From positions 434,001 to 498,000 of the forward strand of contig SWDT01000007.1 of assembly GCA_009193035.1 (NCBI GenBank): a DNA stretch of 64,000 nucleotides, given 5' to 3'. The DNA is from Halicephalobus mephisto (Eukaryota; Nematoda; Chromadorea; Rhabditida; Panagrolaimidae). The position numbers and the translations under genes are program-made. Under the pieces are notes generated by a model. It was not told the origin of the DNA, did not search any database, and saw only the letters and a program-made list of their open reading frames with translations. Of the stretch, positions 33,034 through 44,400 are shown in pieces. Every line of letters starts with the position of its first letter. Positions within the stretch are counted from its first letter, which is position 1.

Positions 33034-33630
33034 CGACCCTAAAATCATTAATTGCAAGTCCAAAATAAAGTGACGAGCTCTGGAATAATGTATTAACCTT
33101 TCTCTCGTTTACTTAAAGTAAGACCTGTTTCTGGTATTATATAACATATAGCAAAATGTTGTATTTTTATCATAACTTAGTTGAAATTAGCCGTATTAAA
33201 TAACTTATGTTATGGTAGTTGTATCTCTTGAAGATATACAATTTAAAATTCCTTTTTTCTTCAGATTTCCTGATTCAGAAGTTATGGAAGAAAGCACAAA
33301 TTCTTCAATTTTTTGTACAGAAAAAATTTATTCTTTCTTTCATGACTTCTGAAACAGAAGATTTAAAAAAATAAGAAATAGCTTAAGTTGTATATCTCTG
33401 ACAGATACAACTATAATATAGGATTTCTAACATGGCAATTTTCAATCAATTTATATTCCAAAAATACGGCATTTTGCAATATATTATAAAGATGGTTTTC
33501 TTCTTTATCCCAGTGTTTCTTCCGCACTGTACAGGATCTACATTAGTACAATATCACACGATATAAAGACGAGACGTTTGGCCAAACTAAGACTATATTA
33601 ATAATTTTGTGATAGACAAACATATATCAT

Positions 33631-33710
33631 AAAAACTCTGATAGACGGGCAGCCCGTTTATTTCTCAACCCTCCAAAAATAAAGCCCGTCTAGAATTTTT
33701 ACAGTATGCT
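33631..33710. mobile_element. Short hairpin (MITE-like) element
   Basis: Left arm 'ATAGACGGGC' pairs with right arm 'GCCCGTCTAG'; the outer flanks AAAAACTCTG and AATTTTTACAG pair weakly. The centre contains 'CCGTTTATTT' and 'AAAAATAAAGCCCG', similar to the hairpin at 905-988. Confidence 0.5.
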
Positions 33711-34708
33711 ACATGCAAAAAAATGGATGTAATTGAAATATCCCAACGGAGGAATTTCATTATCAAAATACTTGTCTGAATGGAAAAGTACGCAGTCTTG
33801 ACAACAACTACTAAACTGAAATGAAAAAAAGGAAAAACGAACAAGTTTCTTAGTTTTAAATTTAGTGTAATCAGTCTTCATAGGTGTGCCTAATGCGTAT
33901 CACATTTATCATTGAAGAAATGAAAACTCGAGTTGTCTTTTTCGTGATAAATTTTCTACTATTAATAGCTGGAGAAAGAACATCTTTGAAAATACCAAGA
34001 AATCAAAGGCAGACAAATTACGAAATAGTCCTGGTGCGAATTTTACGAAACTATAGGATCTAAAGTGAGAACCTTGAGTTTGTAATGTATGTTCGTAATT
34101 TTGCACGATTTCGCATCCGATATTCTGGAGATTGTATAATACTTGGTTTTCTCCAATCTGTAGTTATTTCAAAATTTTCAGTTTCATCAATCGTTTAATT
34201 AAGATTGGCTAATCGAAAATACTGGTCTGAAAACAAAGAAACAAAACCGTCTTTATGAAATCAGAGATCAAATGTCGCAGAGAAGCAACCATTACATAGT
34301 TATTTTAGAAGGACATTCTTTTTTGTGGATTTAGAAACCTCTGAATTGGGGCTTTATGAGGTATGAAACCTCTTTCCTCAACTTGAAATTGAGGATGTTG
34401 TGCTGAAATACTGATAAGTGTGAAAAACCCTAAATGATAATGAAATAACATATTAAATATGAATCACATTTTAAGTAACAAGGAAAATTAATTTATATGA
34501 TGTTGAAAATAATAAAGATATGACTAAGAATTGACTCGTTCTTCTTTGCGAAGAATCTCAAAGTTTCGAAATGTAATGAAACTGTTTTGTCAGGTTAGAG
34601 TTTTTTACAAATATGAAAATCGTAAGTCTCCATTATATTACTAATTGCTATTTGTTCATTGTTGTTTTTCTGAAATAAAGATTCTGACTTCGATTCAGAA
34701 TCATTAAT

Positions 34709-34863
34709 GTACGCAAAAAAGTTATTTTTGGACCAGTAACAAAAGAAAATCGTCACCATTATGTTACATTTTCGTCACGAATGTCAAATATTCATGAAAA
34801 ATATGACGATTGTGTCGTATTTCACAATTGTTACGAGACTAAAAGTTACGTTTTTTCGTGTGG
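34709..34863. mobile_element. MITE family A, copy 1
   Basis: About 150 bp, nearly palindromic. Ends resemble ACACAAAAAAGTAACTTTTA and its reverse complement; the body includes 'ATGTTACATTTTCGTCACGA' and 'CAAATATTCATGAAAAATAT'. Other copies in the window are at 37011-37178, 37271-37422 and 40739-41034. Confidence 0.8.
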
Positions 34864-35515
34864 AATTTTCTAAGATCTCAGTTGATTAGATTGTATCTCG
34901 GAATTTTTACATCTTTAAAGAGACCGAACTTTGTTTTCTGTAACTGTAGGAATATCCTTTTTTGTTATCTTTTATGAAGGAAATTATTTCACTTTTTTAG
35001 ATATATTTGAGAAAATATTTTAGTAATTTTGTTATTTATGACATTTACAAATGAACGAAAAATTGAAGACAAAAAACTAGTTTCAACGTTAACTGAAAAT
35101 CAAATTTCATAAATATTTGTTTGTGATCTTTTACATCAATAAAACCTGAAAAATCACTAAAGTTTGTGAATTTTTTTATTGCATATAATTTTGGATTTTT
35201 TTCTAAAAAGTAGGAAATAGATGCTTCAGAGCACTTGAGAAATCTAAATTGAATGACATCTTTCACAACTTATTTCCTCTTGTTAGATTTAATTACAATA
35301 AATCGTTTTTAATACAAAAATAATTTAAATGAAAGAACTTATTTCGAAAAATATTTATACATTAAAATTGTCCCATTGACGAAATATCAAAAGAATTCAA
35401 TAATCTTTCTTCCGATCAAAAATCTGTCAATTATTGTTTGTTATCTTTGAAAATTTGATAGAATTCCATCTTGTTGTGAATTTACAGAATTTTAGTTATT
35501 TTTATACATTGCGTC

Positions 35516-35862
35516 TGTTGTGTAAATAATATACGTAAAATCCAAGTACTACATTATCCCCTCAAGGAGTTCCTGCCCTGTCAGCTGATGCGTCGAGATC
35601 GCAATATAAGACTAGGAAAACTGAACTTCACGGGGACAGGGAATCAGAGAGTCTATTGAATCTATTGGACTTCTGTGGAGCTCAGTCGGTTCTAGTTAAC
35701 AACTTTGAGGAGATATCTCCTTATTATTCTCCTGATAATATTGAATAAACTTATTTGGCAAATTGTCTATAATAGGAACCCCAATCTTCCGCTCGGTCTC
35801 GAAGCCGTGTAACTATCATAGATCATTCAACATTCTACACAGCCTCGAAGACCCATACTACA
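35516..35862. mobile_element. Solo LTR with CGTC target duplication
   Basis: A 347-bp segment starts TGTTGTGTAA and ends CATACTACA, so with TG..CA termini and partly matching inverted ends, and is flanked by CGTC on each side (35512-35515 and 35863-35866). Inside lies 'GAATAAACTT' as a poly(A)-type signal near 35740. Its less AT-rich composition differs from the surroundings. The features fit a solo LTR left by recombination; the 4-bp duplication would suit several LTR superfamilies. Confidence 0.7.
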
Positions 35863-36087
35863 CGTCAAAATTACTCATGTTGTTTTATAAATTATTTCGT
35901 AAATTTTCATTTTTATGTACATTAATATCCTTGAATATTTAGTATCAAAATAGTAATCCCCAAACAATCACATTTATAGAAAAGCAAAAATTATATAAAA
36001 ATAAATGATTTCAAATATATAATAATTGTACTGTATCGTCAGAAATTTCTACTTTTTCACTTCTATGATGTAAGTAACATTGGATAA

Positions 36088-36756
36088 TCAATTCAGAAAT
36101 TTAAAGATTACAAGGAAGATAAAAGGAATTAGTCCGAAATTTGAATTAGATCCGTTACAATCGGGATAAACTTTACATTCGTTTCTCTGACCGTATTTGA
36201 CTTCGATAGCCACGAGGTTACAACCGTATATAGCAGCTTCTCTTCCGCATTGTTCGTCGACAATGTTCCAAGCGCATTTGTAAAAAGAATTGTAACTTTC
36301 GCAATTGGACATGTTCAAAGAACAGTTGGAGTAATCCGGATGACATGGATAAGACGCTACATAGCCTAAAAATAAGCACTAATTTATTAATTTAATAATT
36401 TTTCGATCACCTTTGTATCCATCTCCACAAGTGTATTGTTGTTCGAAAAAGTTGGCGACGAAAGAATCAGGATCACTTAGAAATTGCTTCAGATTCTCTG
36501 AGGTGATACAGTAATCCACCGAAGAGACGCATTTGGAGAGGGTTTCATGAAATTTGCAGGTCGTGTTAACTGCGGAAACGGATTTCGAAGTCAATTCTTT
36601 GTATTTCGCATTAAATTCGTCAAAACTTGGAAAATTCAATCCGTAAAAACCGAAATAAGTACCGTAGCATCCTTTCAATTTTCCCACATCACAGACTTCT
36701 GAAGACACTGATGCAGAAATCATCAGGAGAAATCCGATGTAGCTGAGATAATTCAT
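36088..36756 (-). CDS. Secreted T20D4.11-like (DUF19) Cys-rich protein B, 207 aa
   Basis: Two exons, 36756-36411 and 36365-36088, joined in frame. Signal peptide 'MNYLSYIGFLLMISASVSS' supports this start over an in-frame ATG 24 codons upstream (36828). The mature part has the same Cys spacing as protein A at 25616-26534: 'CDVGKLKGCYGTY', 'VNTTCKFHETLSKCV', 'CITSENL', 'YTCGDG', then 'SYPCHPDYSNC', 'YKCAWNIVDEQCGREAAIYGC', 'CKVYPDCNGS', and a hydrophobic C-terminus. The intron is at the same position and phase as in A, so the two are paralogues. The family is nematode-expanded, extracellular and functionally obscure. Confidence 0.85.
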
Positions 36757-37010
36757 TTTGTTTTTCGGAATGTTGTTGACTTCTGAAATTACAATGAAGT
36801 ATTTATAGTTTTCAACAATGAGAGACACTCCTTAGAACTCTTATCTTCCTGACCGTTTATGGGAATTTTCGTGTGATATTCCCGTTTACGACCTCGTAAC
36901 ATGTCGAAACAAAGGGTAATGATGTAATTACGCCATGTTTACAAGGGTCGTGATGGTGCGTGATGTCTTAAGACCAGTGGTTTTTAAAATAATTGCACTG
37001 TTATAAAAAT

Positions 37011-37178
37011 TACACCCAAAAAAGCGTAACTTATATCCCAGTAACAAATATAAATCGTCACTATTATGTTACATTTTCGTCACGAATGTCAAATATTCAT
37101 GAAAAATATGACGATTCTGTTATATTTTTGTCACATTTCTCAATTGTTACCGAGTTAAAAGTTACGCTATTTTGTGTG
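37011..37178. mobile_element. MITE family A, copy 2
   Basis: Ends 'ACACCCAAAAAAGCGTAACT' and 'AGTTACGCTATTTTGTGTG'; same body as the copy at 34709-34863. Confidence 0.8.
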
Positions 37179-37270
37179 AACTTAATGCAACTATATGTTG
37201 TATATAATGTATCTAATATATCAGAGTCGTTTCAATGTATCGATATATCATATACAGTCCACCAATATCA

Positions 37271-37422
37271 ACACAAAAAAGTAACTTTTAGTCCAATAAC
37301 AAACATAAATCGTCGCTATTATTTTTTAATTTTCGTCACGAATGTCAAATATTCATGAAAAATATCACGATTATGTCGTATTTCGCAATTGTCAAGAAGT
37401 CAAAAGTTACGTTTTTTTGTGT
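37271..37422. mobile_element. MITE family A, copy 3
   Basis: Ends ACACAAAAAAGTAACTTTTA and AAAAGTTACGTTTTTTTGTGT, an almost perfect inverted pair. It lies only about 90 bp from copy 2 in the same orientation. Confidence 0.8.
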
Positions 37423-39022
37423 AAAAATAAACGTTGTTATGAAGTTTTTTAGACATAAGTTTTTAGAAAATTCCAGAATCCTTAGTTTTTGGATTTTTAT
37501 GGGATTTTGGAAAGCTTCAGAATCATTAAATAGATTCTGGAAAATTAAGAATTTCCAGATTTTCAGTATTATTTAAAAATTAAAAATACTTTTACGAATT
37601 GATCTGACACGAATTTTTCAAACTTTTTAGATAATTCTAAAATCATTAATGTGGAAATTAATAAATATTTTTTACAAAATAGTTTTGACAAATTTTTTTG
37701 GATTTTATATAAACTTTCAGAATTTGAAATTTTAAACATTAATTTCAAAAAATTTCTCTAAAAAATAAGAAAATTAGAAAACCGTGAAATTCGGAAAATA
37801 TCGACCTTATCTACAACGCTATTTCGAAATAAACAAGAATGATCTTTTAAACGCGTTTTTCGCAAATTTTTTGCTTGTTCCTTTTTAGTGATGACAAAAA
37901 AATAATTTTCTGGTCTGTTACCTGCTTTTTTGATCAGTGACAGATGGTTCAAAATAAGGCACAAAAATTGAAATGAAAATTATTTTAAAATTGTATTTAA
38001 TTTTGTTCATTAATTTTTTAAGACGAAAAAAGTTTAGAAAATTATTAATAATTTTTATTTTGTTTATCACGTTCTGGGAAAAATGGTTGAAGAAACGGCA
38101 ATAGTGAGGAAATATTTAACTACGACAGATTAATCCTCCAGCTTTTCTGATAAAAAATTAATGCACCGGATGTATTTTCTAGGATATATTGTACATACCA
38201 AATCATCTTCATACATGATTATACTCTTAGATATATCAGATGAGTACTAAATTTAATGTTATGTCTTTCGTAAATAGTCCAAATGTGACAGTATAATAAA
38301 ATATAAGATCTCAAACATTATTATGTTTTGTGTACCAAATCATCTTCATACACGATTATACTCTCAGATATATCAGATGGGTCTTAAGTTTGATCCTGTA
38401 TGTCTTTCGTAAATAGTTCAAATATGACAGTGTAATAAAATATAAGATCTCAAACATTATTATGTATGTTTTGTATACCAAATCATCTTCATACACAATT
38501 ATACTCTCAGATATATCAGATGAATACTAGATTTAATGCTATATTTGTTTCGTAAATAGTTCAACTGTAGTAGCACAAGAAGATATAAGATGTTAAACAT
38601 TATTGCTTATGTTTGCTTTACACATTAAATGCTCCTTATTTATAAATATTTGGATTTAGTAAATATATATTTGATAAGAAACTCTGCATTCTGACGCTAA
38701 GTTTAATCCCTACATGTTTCAGATGAATCAACATTGGAAGACATAAGATATTCAATATTGTGATCCGCATCTGTTTTATATATCGTATTCTTTTTACTCA
38801 TAGCTTCTTTGTAAATGTCCTAGATGATTGTTTAACTTTGTCATCTTTAAAAGAAAGGTATATATGATTGATTCCGAGATTATTTCTTATCACAAAGAAA
38901 TCAATGATGAACATGACTAAGAGATAAGGACACTCCTCTAATCAGAACGGCGACGCTCAGTAAGATCTTCAACGTTTTCTGAAAAGTATATTTTATTTTT
39001 TATTTACAAATAAGGATTTCAG
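37423..39022. repeat. Gene-poor stretch with three repeats of about 140 bp
   Basis: From about 38190 to 38600 three copies of a unit anchored by 'TACCAAATCATCTTCATACA' (near 38196, 38333, 38476) also share 'TCAGATATATCAGATG' and 'ATATAAGATCTCAAACATTA'. A possible non-coding first exon for the next gene ends near 38959 (CGACGCTCA before GTAAGA). Nothing else is recognisable. Confidence 0.6.
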
Positions 39023-39640
39023 ATGAATCTTCTAAGTACTGTACAAGCGTTTTCTGCCAAGCCCTACAACGAATGGACTACTTTCGATTATGTTCACTAT
39101 ATAACGGAAATTGTCATCTTTGTTTTGATTTTCATCACCTTCTGTATGCTTTGTTCATCTGTCGATGGTAGTAATTACATTCACACTCAAGTTAAAAAAT
39201 TTGGTTGAAGTTGTAACAAGACAACCAGCAAATGGGCGCCAAATTATGGAACATCTTGAATTAAAAACATCTGATCAACTTTCGATCCATTTATCAGCTT
39301 TCGTTCTTAATATTTTTATAATTTTCCAATTTTTATATAAAATTTAAAATGTATTGGATTTATATATTGATTATTTATATTTGAAAAATTCCGATTTTTA
39401 TATAAATTTTAAATAAAATTGATCAGTTTAACTTTAGAGTTTTGCTATATAAAGATGATTCTGAAAATTCTCTGTCCAATTTATAAAAATTCAGTTGTTC
39501 TTGAATCTCAGGAATCAGAAACTGAAGAATCCAAAACTGCTCCAGAAAGTAAAAGACTTTTCTACACTGAATTCTCGGATTCTGGAGATGGTGAAGGAAA
39601 TTCAACAAAGAAGTTACTTAATTTGAAATCATCTTTTTAA
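39023..39640 (+). CDS. Uncertain small single-pass membrane protein
   Basis: The ATG at 39023 directly follows GATTTCAG. Exon 1 encodes an N-terminal stretch and one clear transmembrane helix (EIVIFVLIFITFCMLC). Without splicing it stops at 61 residues (stop near 39208). A 43-nt intron 39168-39210 (GTAGTA..TTGAAG, weak acceptor) would instead continue into 'VVTRQPANGRQIMEHLELK', and a further exon after TTCAG near 39493 would add an acidic Ser/Glu-rich tail ending KSSF at 39640. I could not find a consistent donor for that last join, so the exon structure is unresolved and this may be a pseudogene. No family recognised. Confidence 0.35.
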
Positions 39641-39712
39641 AATATTATATTTAATTTTATCTCTTATCCTATAGCTATTCAGAATTTGACACTTGAAGAT
39701 CCCATTCATCCG

Positions 39713-40160
39713 CTATCGTGGTAGAGCAGATCTTTCAGTCTTCTTCTATATTCCTTACTATTTTTGACGAGGTATTACTAATGTTTCCCGATTATCTTCT
39801 GCTATTGTGATAGAACAGATCCTTCAATCTCTTTCTATATTCCCTACTATTTCTAACGAGATATTACTAATGTTTCCCGATTGTCTTCTGCTATCGTGGT
39901 GGAGCAGATCTTTCAATCTCTTTCTATATTCCCTACTATTTCTAACGAGATATTACTAATGTTTCCCGATTGTCTTCTGCTATTGTGATAGAACAGATCT
40001 TTCAATCTCTTTCTATATTCCCTACTATTTCTGACGAGATATTACTACTGTTTCCCGATTGTCTTCTGCTATTGTGGTAGAGCAGATCTTTCAATCTCTT
40101 TCTATATTCTCTACTATTTCTGACGAGTTGTTGCCACTATTTCCTAATCATCTTCTCTGT
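39713..40160. repeat. 89-bp minisatellite, about five copies
   Basis: Strict 89-bp spacing of 'TTTCCCGATT' (39784, 39873, 39962, 40051). Each unit also holds 'GTGGTAGAGCAGATCTTTCA' and 'TATATTCCCTACTATTTCT'. Non-coding. Confidence 0.85.
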
Positions 40161-40738
40161 TTTCTTGCGCCATCGATCCGGCGGTATTCAGAATTTATCT
40201 TCCATTTTTATTAGCTGTTCGTCTGGAATTAAATAACCTGACAAATATTGTTTCATCATCCGTCGAAGAAACATAAGCGAACTTGTTTATCATTTTAGTG
40301 AGTCTTCGATTTTTGATCTTTAATGCGCTTTTTTTCCGTTTTAATTGAATTTTTTAAAATTGTTCTTTTTTGCAATTTAGGAAATTTTTAAAGATCTTTA
40401 TTATCTTAGGATATATTCAGGTATTTTAGAAAACAGTTTAACGAAAATTAATTATATATTTTTTAAAAACTGAATTTGATAAAATGGATTATTTTAAAGT
40501 TTTAAAAAATTAATTTTTTTAAATTAAATTCAGAAATAAAAAAATAAAGTTAGAAATCACAGATGGACTTCAAGCTTTCAATATTGCCTTTTTTAGGATG
40601 GATTCTGGAAGATTTTGAAGAAAATAAATCTTTGACGATCATGACGAAAATGAAAATTTTGATCTTGATGAACAAGCCTCTAAATATCGTTTATCCTTCT
40701 TCTGTACTTTGTTCGATCCAAACCTGCAGCTATTACAT

Positions 40739-41034
40739 GTATAAAAAAGTGTAACTTTTAGTCCAGTAACGAAAATTGTCACTATTATGTTACATTTTTG
40801 TCACAAATGCCGAATATTCATGCATACAAAAAATGCAACTTTTGGAACAGTAACAAATACAAATTATCATTATTAAATTGTAATTTTCTTCACATACTAA
40901 ATATTCACAAAAAATGTGACGATTCTGTTATATTTCGAAATTATTACTGACTTGAAAGTCATACTTTTTTGTGTGGAAAATGTGAAAATTCTGTTACATC
41001 GTTATTAACTTAAAAGTTATACTTTTTTATGTAG
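40739..41034. mobile_element. MITE family A, nested pair (copy inside a copy)
   Basis: The left half of one copy (40739 to about 40821, ending ATTCATG) is followed by a whole second copy (about 40822-40975, from CATACAAAAAATGCAACTTT to ATACTTTTTTGTGTGG), then by what looks like the right half of the first ('AAAATGTGAAAATTCTGTTA' to 'AGTTATACTTTTTTATGTAG', 40976-41034). In undivided copies these two halves adjoin as ATTCATGAAAAATATGACGA. Confidence 0.65.
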
Positions 41035-41442
41035 CTTCAATTAATCAACAGATCGAAATCTGACAAATCCTACAATAATTGAATTTCCAAATACTTCTAG
41101 GATTTTCCAAAAAAACAATTTTCATCACTAAATATACTTCTACCGTATACTTGTTTTTTAAGTTTTCCAAAACTCTCTTTAACCTCCAATCTAAAAACAT
41201 CTCAAATCCGATCCCCTCGTGTCCTACTGCTTTCACAAAAAACAACTTCTAGATTTACTTAAAGATACTATTCCTCCTTGCAGTTACCGTAAATTCTCTA
41301 ACAAAATCAACTTTAATTTTTACACAAAATAAAAAAAACAAAAACCGCTTTATCAGCGCTATACATAACCGATCATGTTTGGTTCTTATTAAAACAACAA
41401 TAAAGTTCGGGGAACCCGTCCAAGGGGAAATAGGGACAAATA

Positions 41443-44400
41443 TTAAATTTGGTATTCTGGTTTCAGATTCGCTTGTTGCGGACGTTCATCTGCTTCATCT
41501 ATGTCTTCACCACTTCCCGTCGAGAAAGAATCAGAATTAGTAGGATCTCTGATGGCATTCATATGTGAAACAGGAGGTCTGAAATTTTCACTTTTAACAG
41601 ACGAAGCAGAAGATCCTGGAATAGCTTCTGGAGGAACAAATGCCGATGTTGCAACTGTTTTAAATGCAGATGGACGTGATTGCCAATCAGACAATCCTGG
41701 TGGTTTTGTTTTAACTGGACTTGGACAAGCATCCGCAGCTGCAGCAGCTTCCTTCCTTCTTCGTTCCAGAGCCTCATTTTTTTCATTTTGATCAAAATAC
41801 CATATAGTTATCGCATATCTAAAAAAACCAACATAATTAAATTACAAAAATCTTTTTAAAAAACTTAAATTACTAAATACAAATTTCCAAAATTTAATTT
41901 TTCTACAAACTCCCAAAAATCTATTTTCATTCATTTTTAACATTTTTATTTTTAATTTTTTTCCAAATTTTTATTTATTTTTTAAAATTTCTCAGAATCC
42001 TAATACCATTAAAAATTAAAACTATGAAATAATCTCGACACGAATTTCCAGAAAATTCTATAATCATAAAAAATATCACGAATGACGTCATTGCTAACAA
42101 ATTTTAGGCACAAAGTAGCGGATTTAAAATCTCTTTTTTTTCAATTTACGTATATATTCAAAAATTCAACTTATTTCAAAAATAAAAAAAACCAAAATTT
42201 TTCGGAAAAAATTTTTAATAAAAAATTAAAAAAGTAAAATAATGACGAAAGCATGAGTCAACTCACGTACCAACGTGCCAGATTTACTCTTTTTTACTTC
42301 CATTAGTTTTACGTGAGACTTTAAAGATTCCAAAATATATTATTATAAATAATTTGCAAAAAAAGATTTATAAAATTCATTTGGTGCAAAATTAGTATTA
42401 TAGGAAAAGATTAAGTGTAAATTATCAGATTTTTAATTTTCTACTTCCTTATTTTTTTTCTCAAAAATTTAAAAACTTAAAAATCAATAAAATTATTTCA
42501 AAAAAATTTTCATCAATTTTTAACCTAATTCATAAAATTTTCGAATGTTCAATTTTTATTCGTTTTTGTCCAAAAATTTAAAAATCAAAAAATTTTAAGA
42601 AAATTGTTTTTTAGCGAATTTTTATTTTTCAGGAACTTTTAAGATTGCAAAAAAATAAGGTATCAGAAGTACAATTTTTTGTACTTCATTTAATTCCTTA
42701 CTTAACCCGAGGATTTAAAAATAAAAATACTCGAAAAAAATATTTAAAGATTATCTCAAAATGAATTTTTAGGATTGTAAGAAAAACCCGTAACGTATCA
42801 GATATACTATTTTTTATTTTTATTTAATTTTTCCAAGAATTCAAAAATAAAAATATTCGAAAAAACATTAAAAATTGTCCGAAAACGAATTTTTACAAAT
42901 TTAAAATTACACAAAAAACGACAAGTTGCCAAATTTACTATTTTCTCAATTTTTTATCTTTATTTAATTTAATTTTTCCAAGAATTCAAAAATAAAAATA
43001 TTCGAAAAAAATTTAAAAATTGTTCAAAAACAAATTTTTACAAATTTAAAATTACAAAAAAAACGACAAGTTGCCAAATTTAATATTTTTTTACTTATTT
43101 CCTTTTTCATTCAAAAATTTTTTTTTAAATCCAAAAAATTACATCTCAATTTCGAAATTATACTTATTTTTAAATTTCAAAAACCATACCTATGTCTAAA
43201 TACTGGCAAAACTTCATGTGGATTTCTTCTATCCGACCAGAAAAAAACTAATCTATCTGCCTGTGGATCAATATCCATCGGAACAAGGGAAGTTTCTGGA
43301 TATAATCTCAAAGTTCCTCCATGTTCTGCCAACTTCCAATTTTCATTGCAATAATAAATACTTGTAATACATCTTCCGTCTTTTACAGGATTATCTACGT
43401 GTTTAACATAACGAGTACCGTTTCCTGGATAACAAGCTATCATTGCTCTTGATCTTCCGGATATTGTATAAGGCGGAATTCTATCTTTAAAATGAACAAT
43501 AACAGAATCAATCATTGAAATCAATAATCGAACTGTCACTGAATCTCTTGCACGTTCATCAGAACCATCAAACCAATAAATCTAAAATTTTTTTTTAAAT
43601 CACAAACGTTCCTCGAGACAAACCTGATCAGATCGAATGTCTTGTTGTGCAGTGTTTTCACGTTTGTCCATCAGCTGACCTGCACTAAAGAGGCCTCTTT
43701 GAAACAACCGTTCTACTTCGCTGAAAAATTAAATCGTCCAAAACCAAATTAAAAATTACTAAATAACTCACCGATAAGTAAATTGACAATGAGTGTCTCC
43801 TAAGAAATGATCACAAACAGCCCAGCCATACTCGTTCAATCCTCTAATAACGTGTTCAGCCAGATACTGTAATAATCAGATCATAAAAAACAAAATTATC
43901 TAGAAAAATATTTGAAAACTTCTATTTCATAATTATTTTCATTAAATTTAAAAAGTCAAAAATTTCTATAAAATTTTCAATCAAGTTCCAAAATATTCCA
44001 AATCCTCTACAGTACTTAAAAATTTTTAAAATCTCCATAAAAACATTTTATAATTTCCTAAAAATTTCAATAATCTTCCATCAGATTTCAAAATATTCTA
44101 AGATCCTCCTACAGTAATTTGAAAAATCTTTGAAAACTTCAAAAACCTCCCGTCACATTTCGAAATGTTCCAAAATCCCCTACAGTACTTAAAAATATTT
44201 AAAATCTCTAAAATCTCCATAAAATTATATTTTATAATTTCCTAGAAATTTCAATAATCTTCCATCAGATTTCAAAATATATCGAAAACTACAAAACTGT
44301 AATTTTTTTAATAAACAATGTCAAAAAACTTACCCTAAGCCTCAGGGCAATGGCTTGATGTTGATTCAATGCAAATCCGGAAGCTGCTAAAGTTCTCATA

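Larger units (their letters stand above)
33034..35515. other. Upstream region of vav-1 with no further gene seen
   Basis: Long AT-rich non-coding stretch upstream of vav-1. It contains a hairpin element (about 33631-33710), a MITE copy (34709-34863) and no convincing open reading frame with splice context. It may hold vav-1 promoter or first non-coding exons. Confidence 0.4.

Noticed and set aside
39419..39640. Independent plus-strand gene ending KSSF
   Set aside because: It lacks its own plausible start; the segment after TTCAG is better seen as a possible last exon of the uncertain membrane-protein gene.
40563..40754. 63-codon plus-strand ORF after a TCACAG
   Set aside because: It runs into a MITE copy and shows no domain. 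An acidic alternative frame is also open. Evidence too weak to call a gene.
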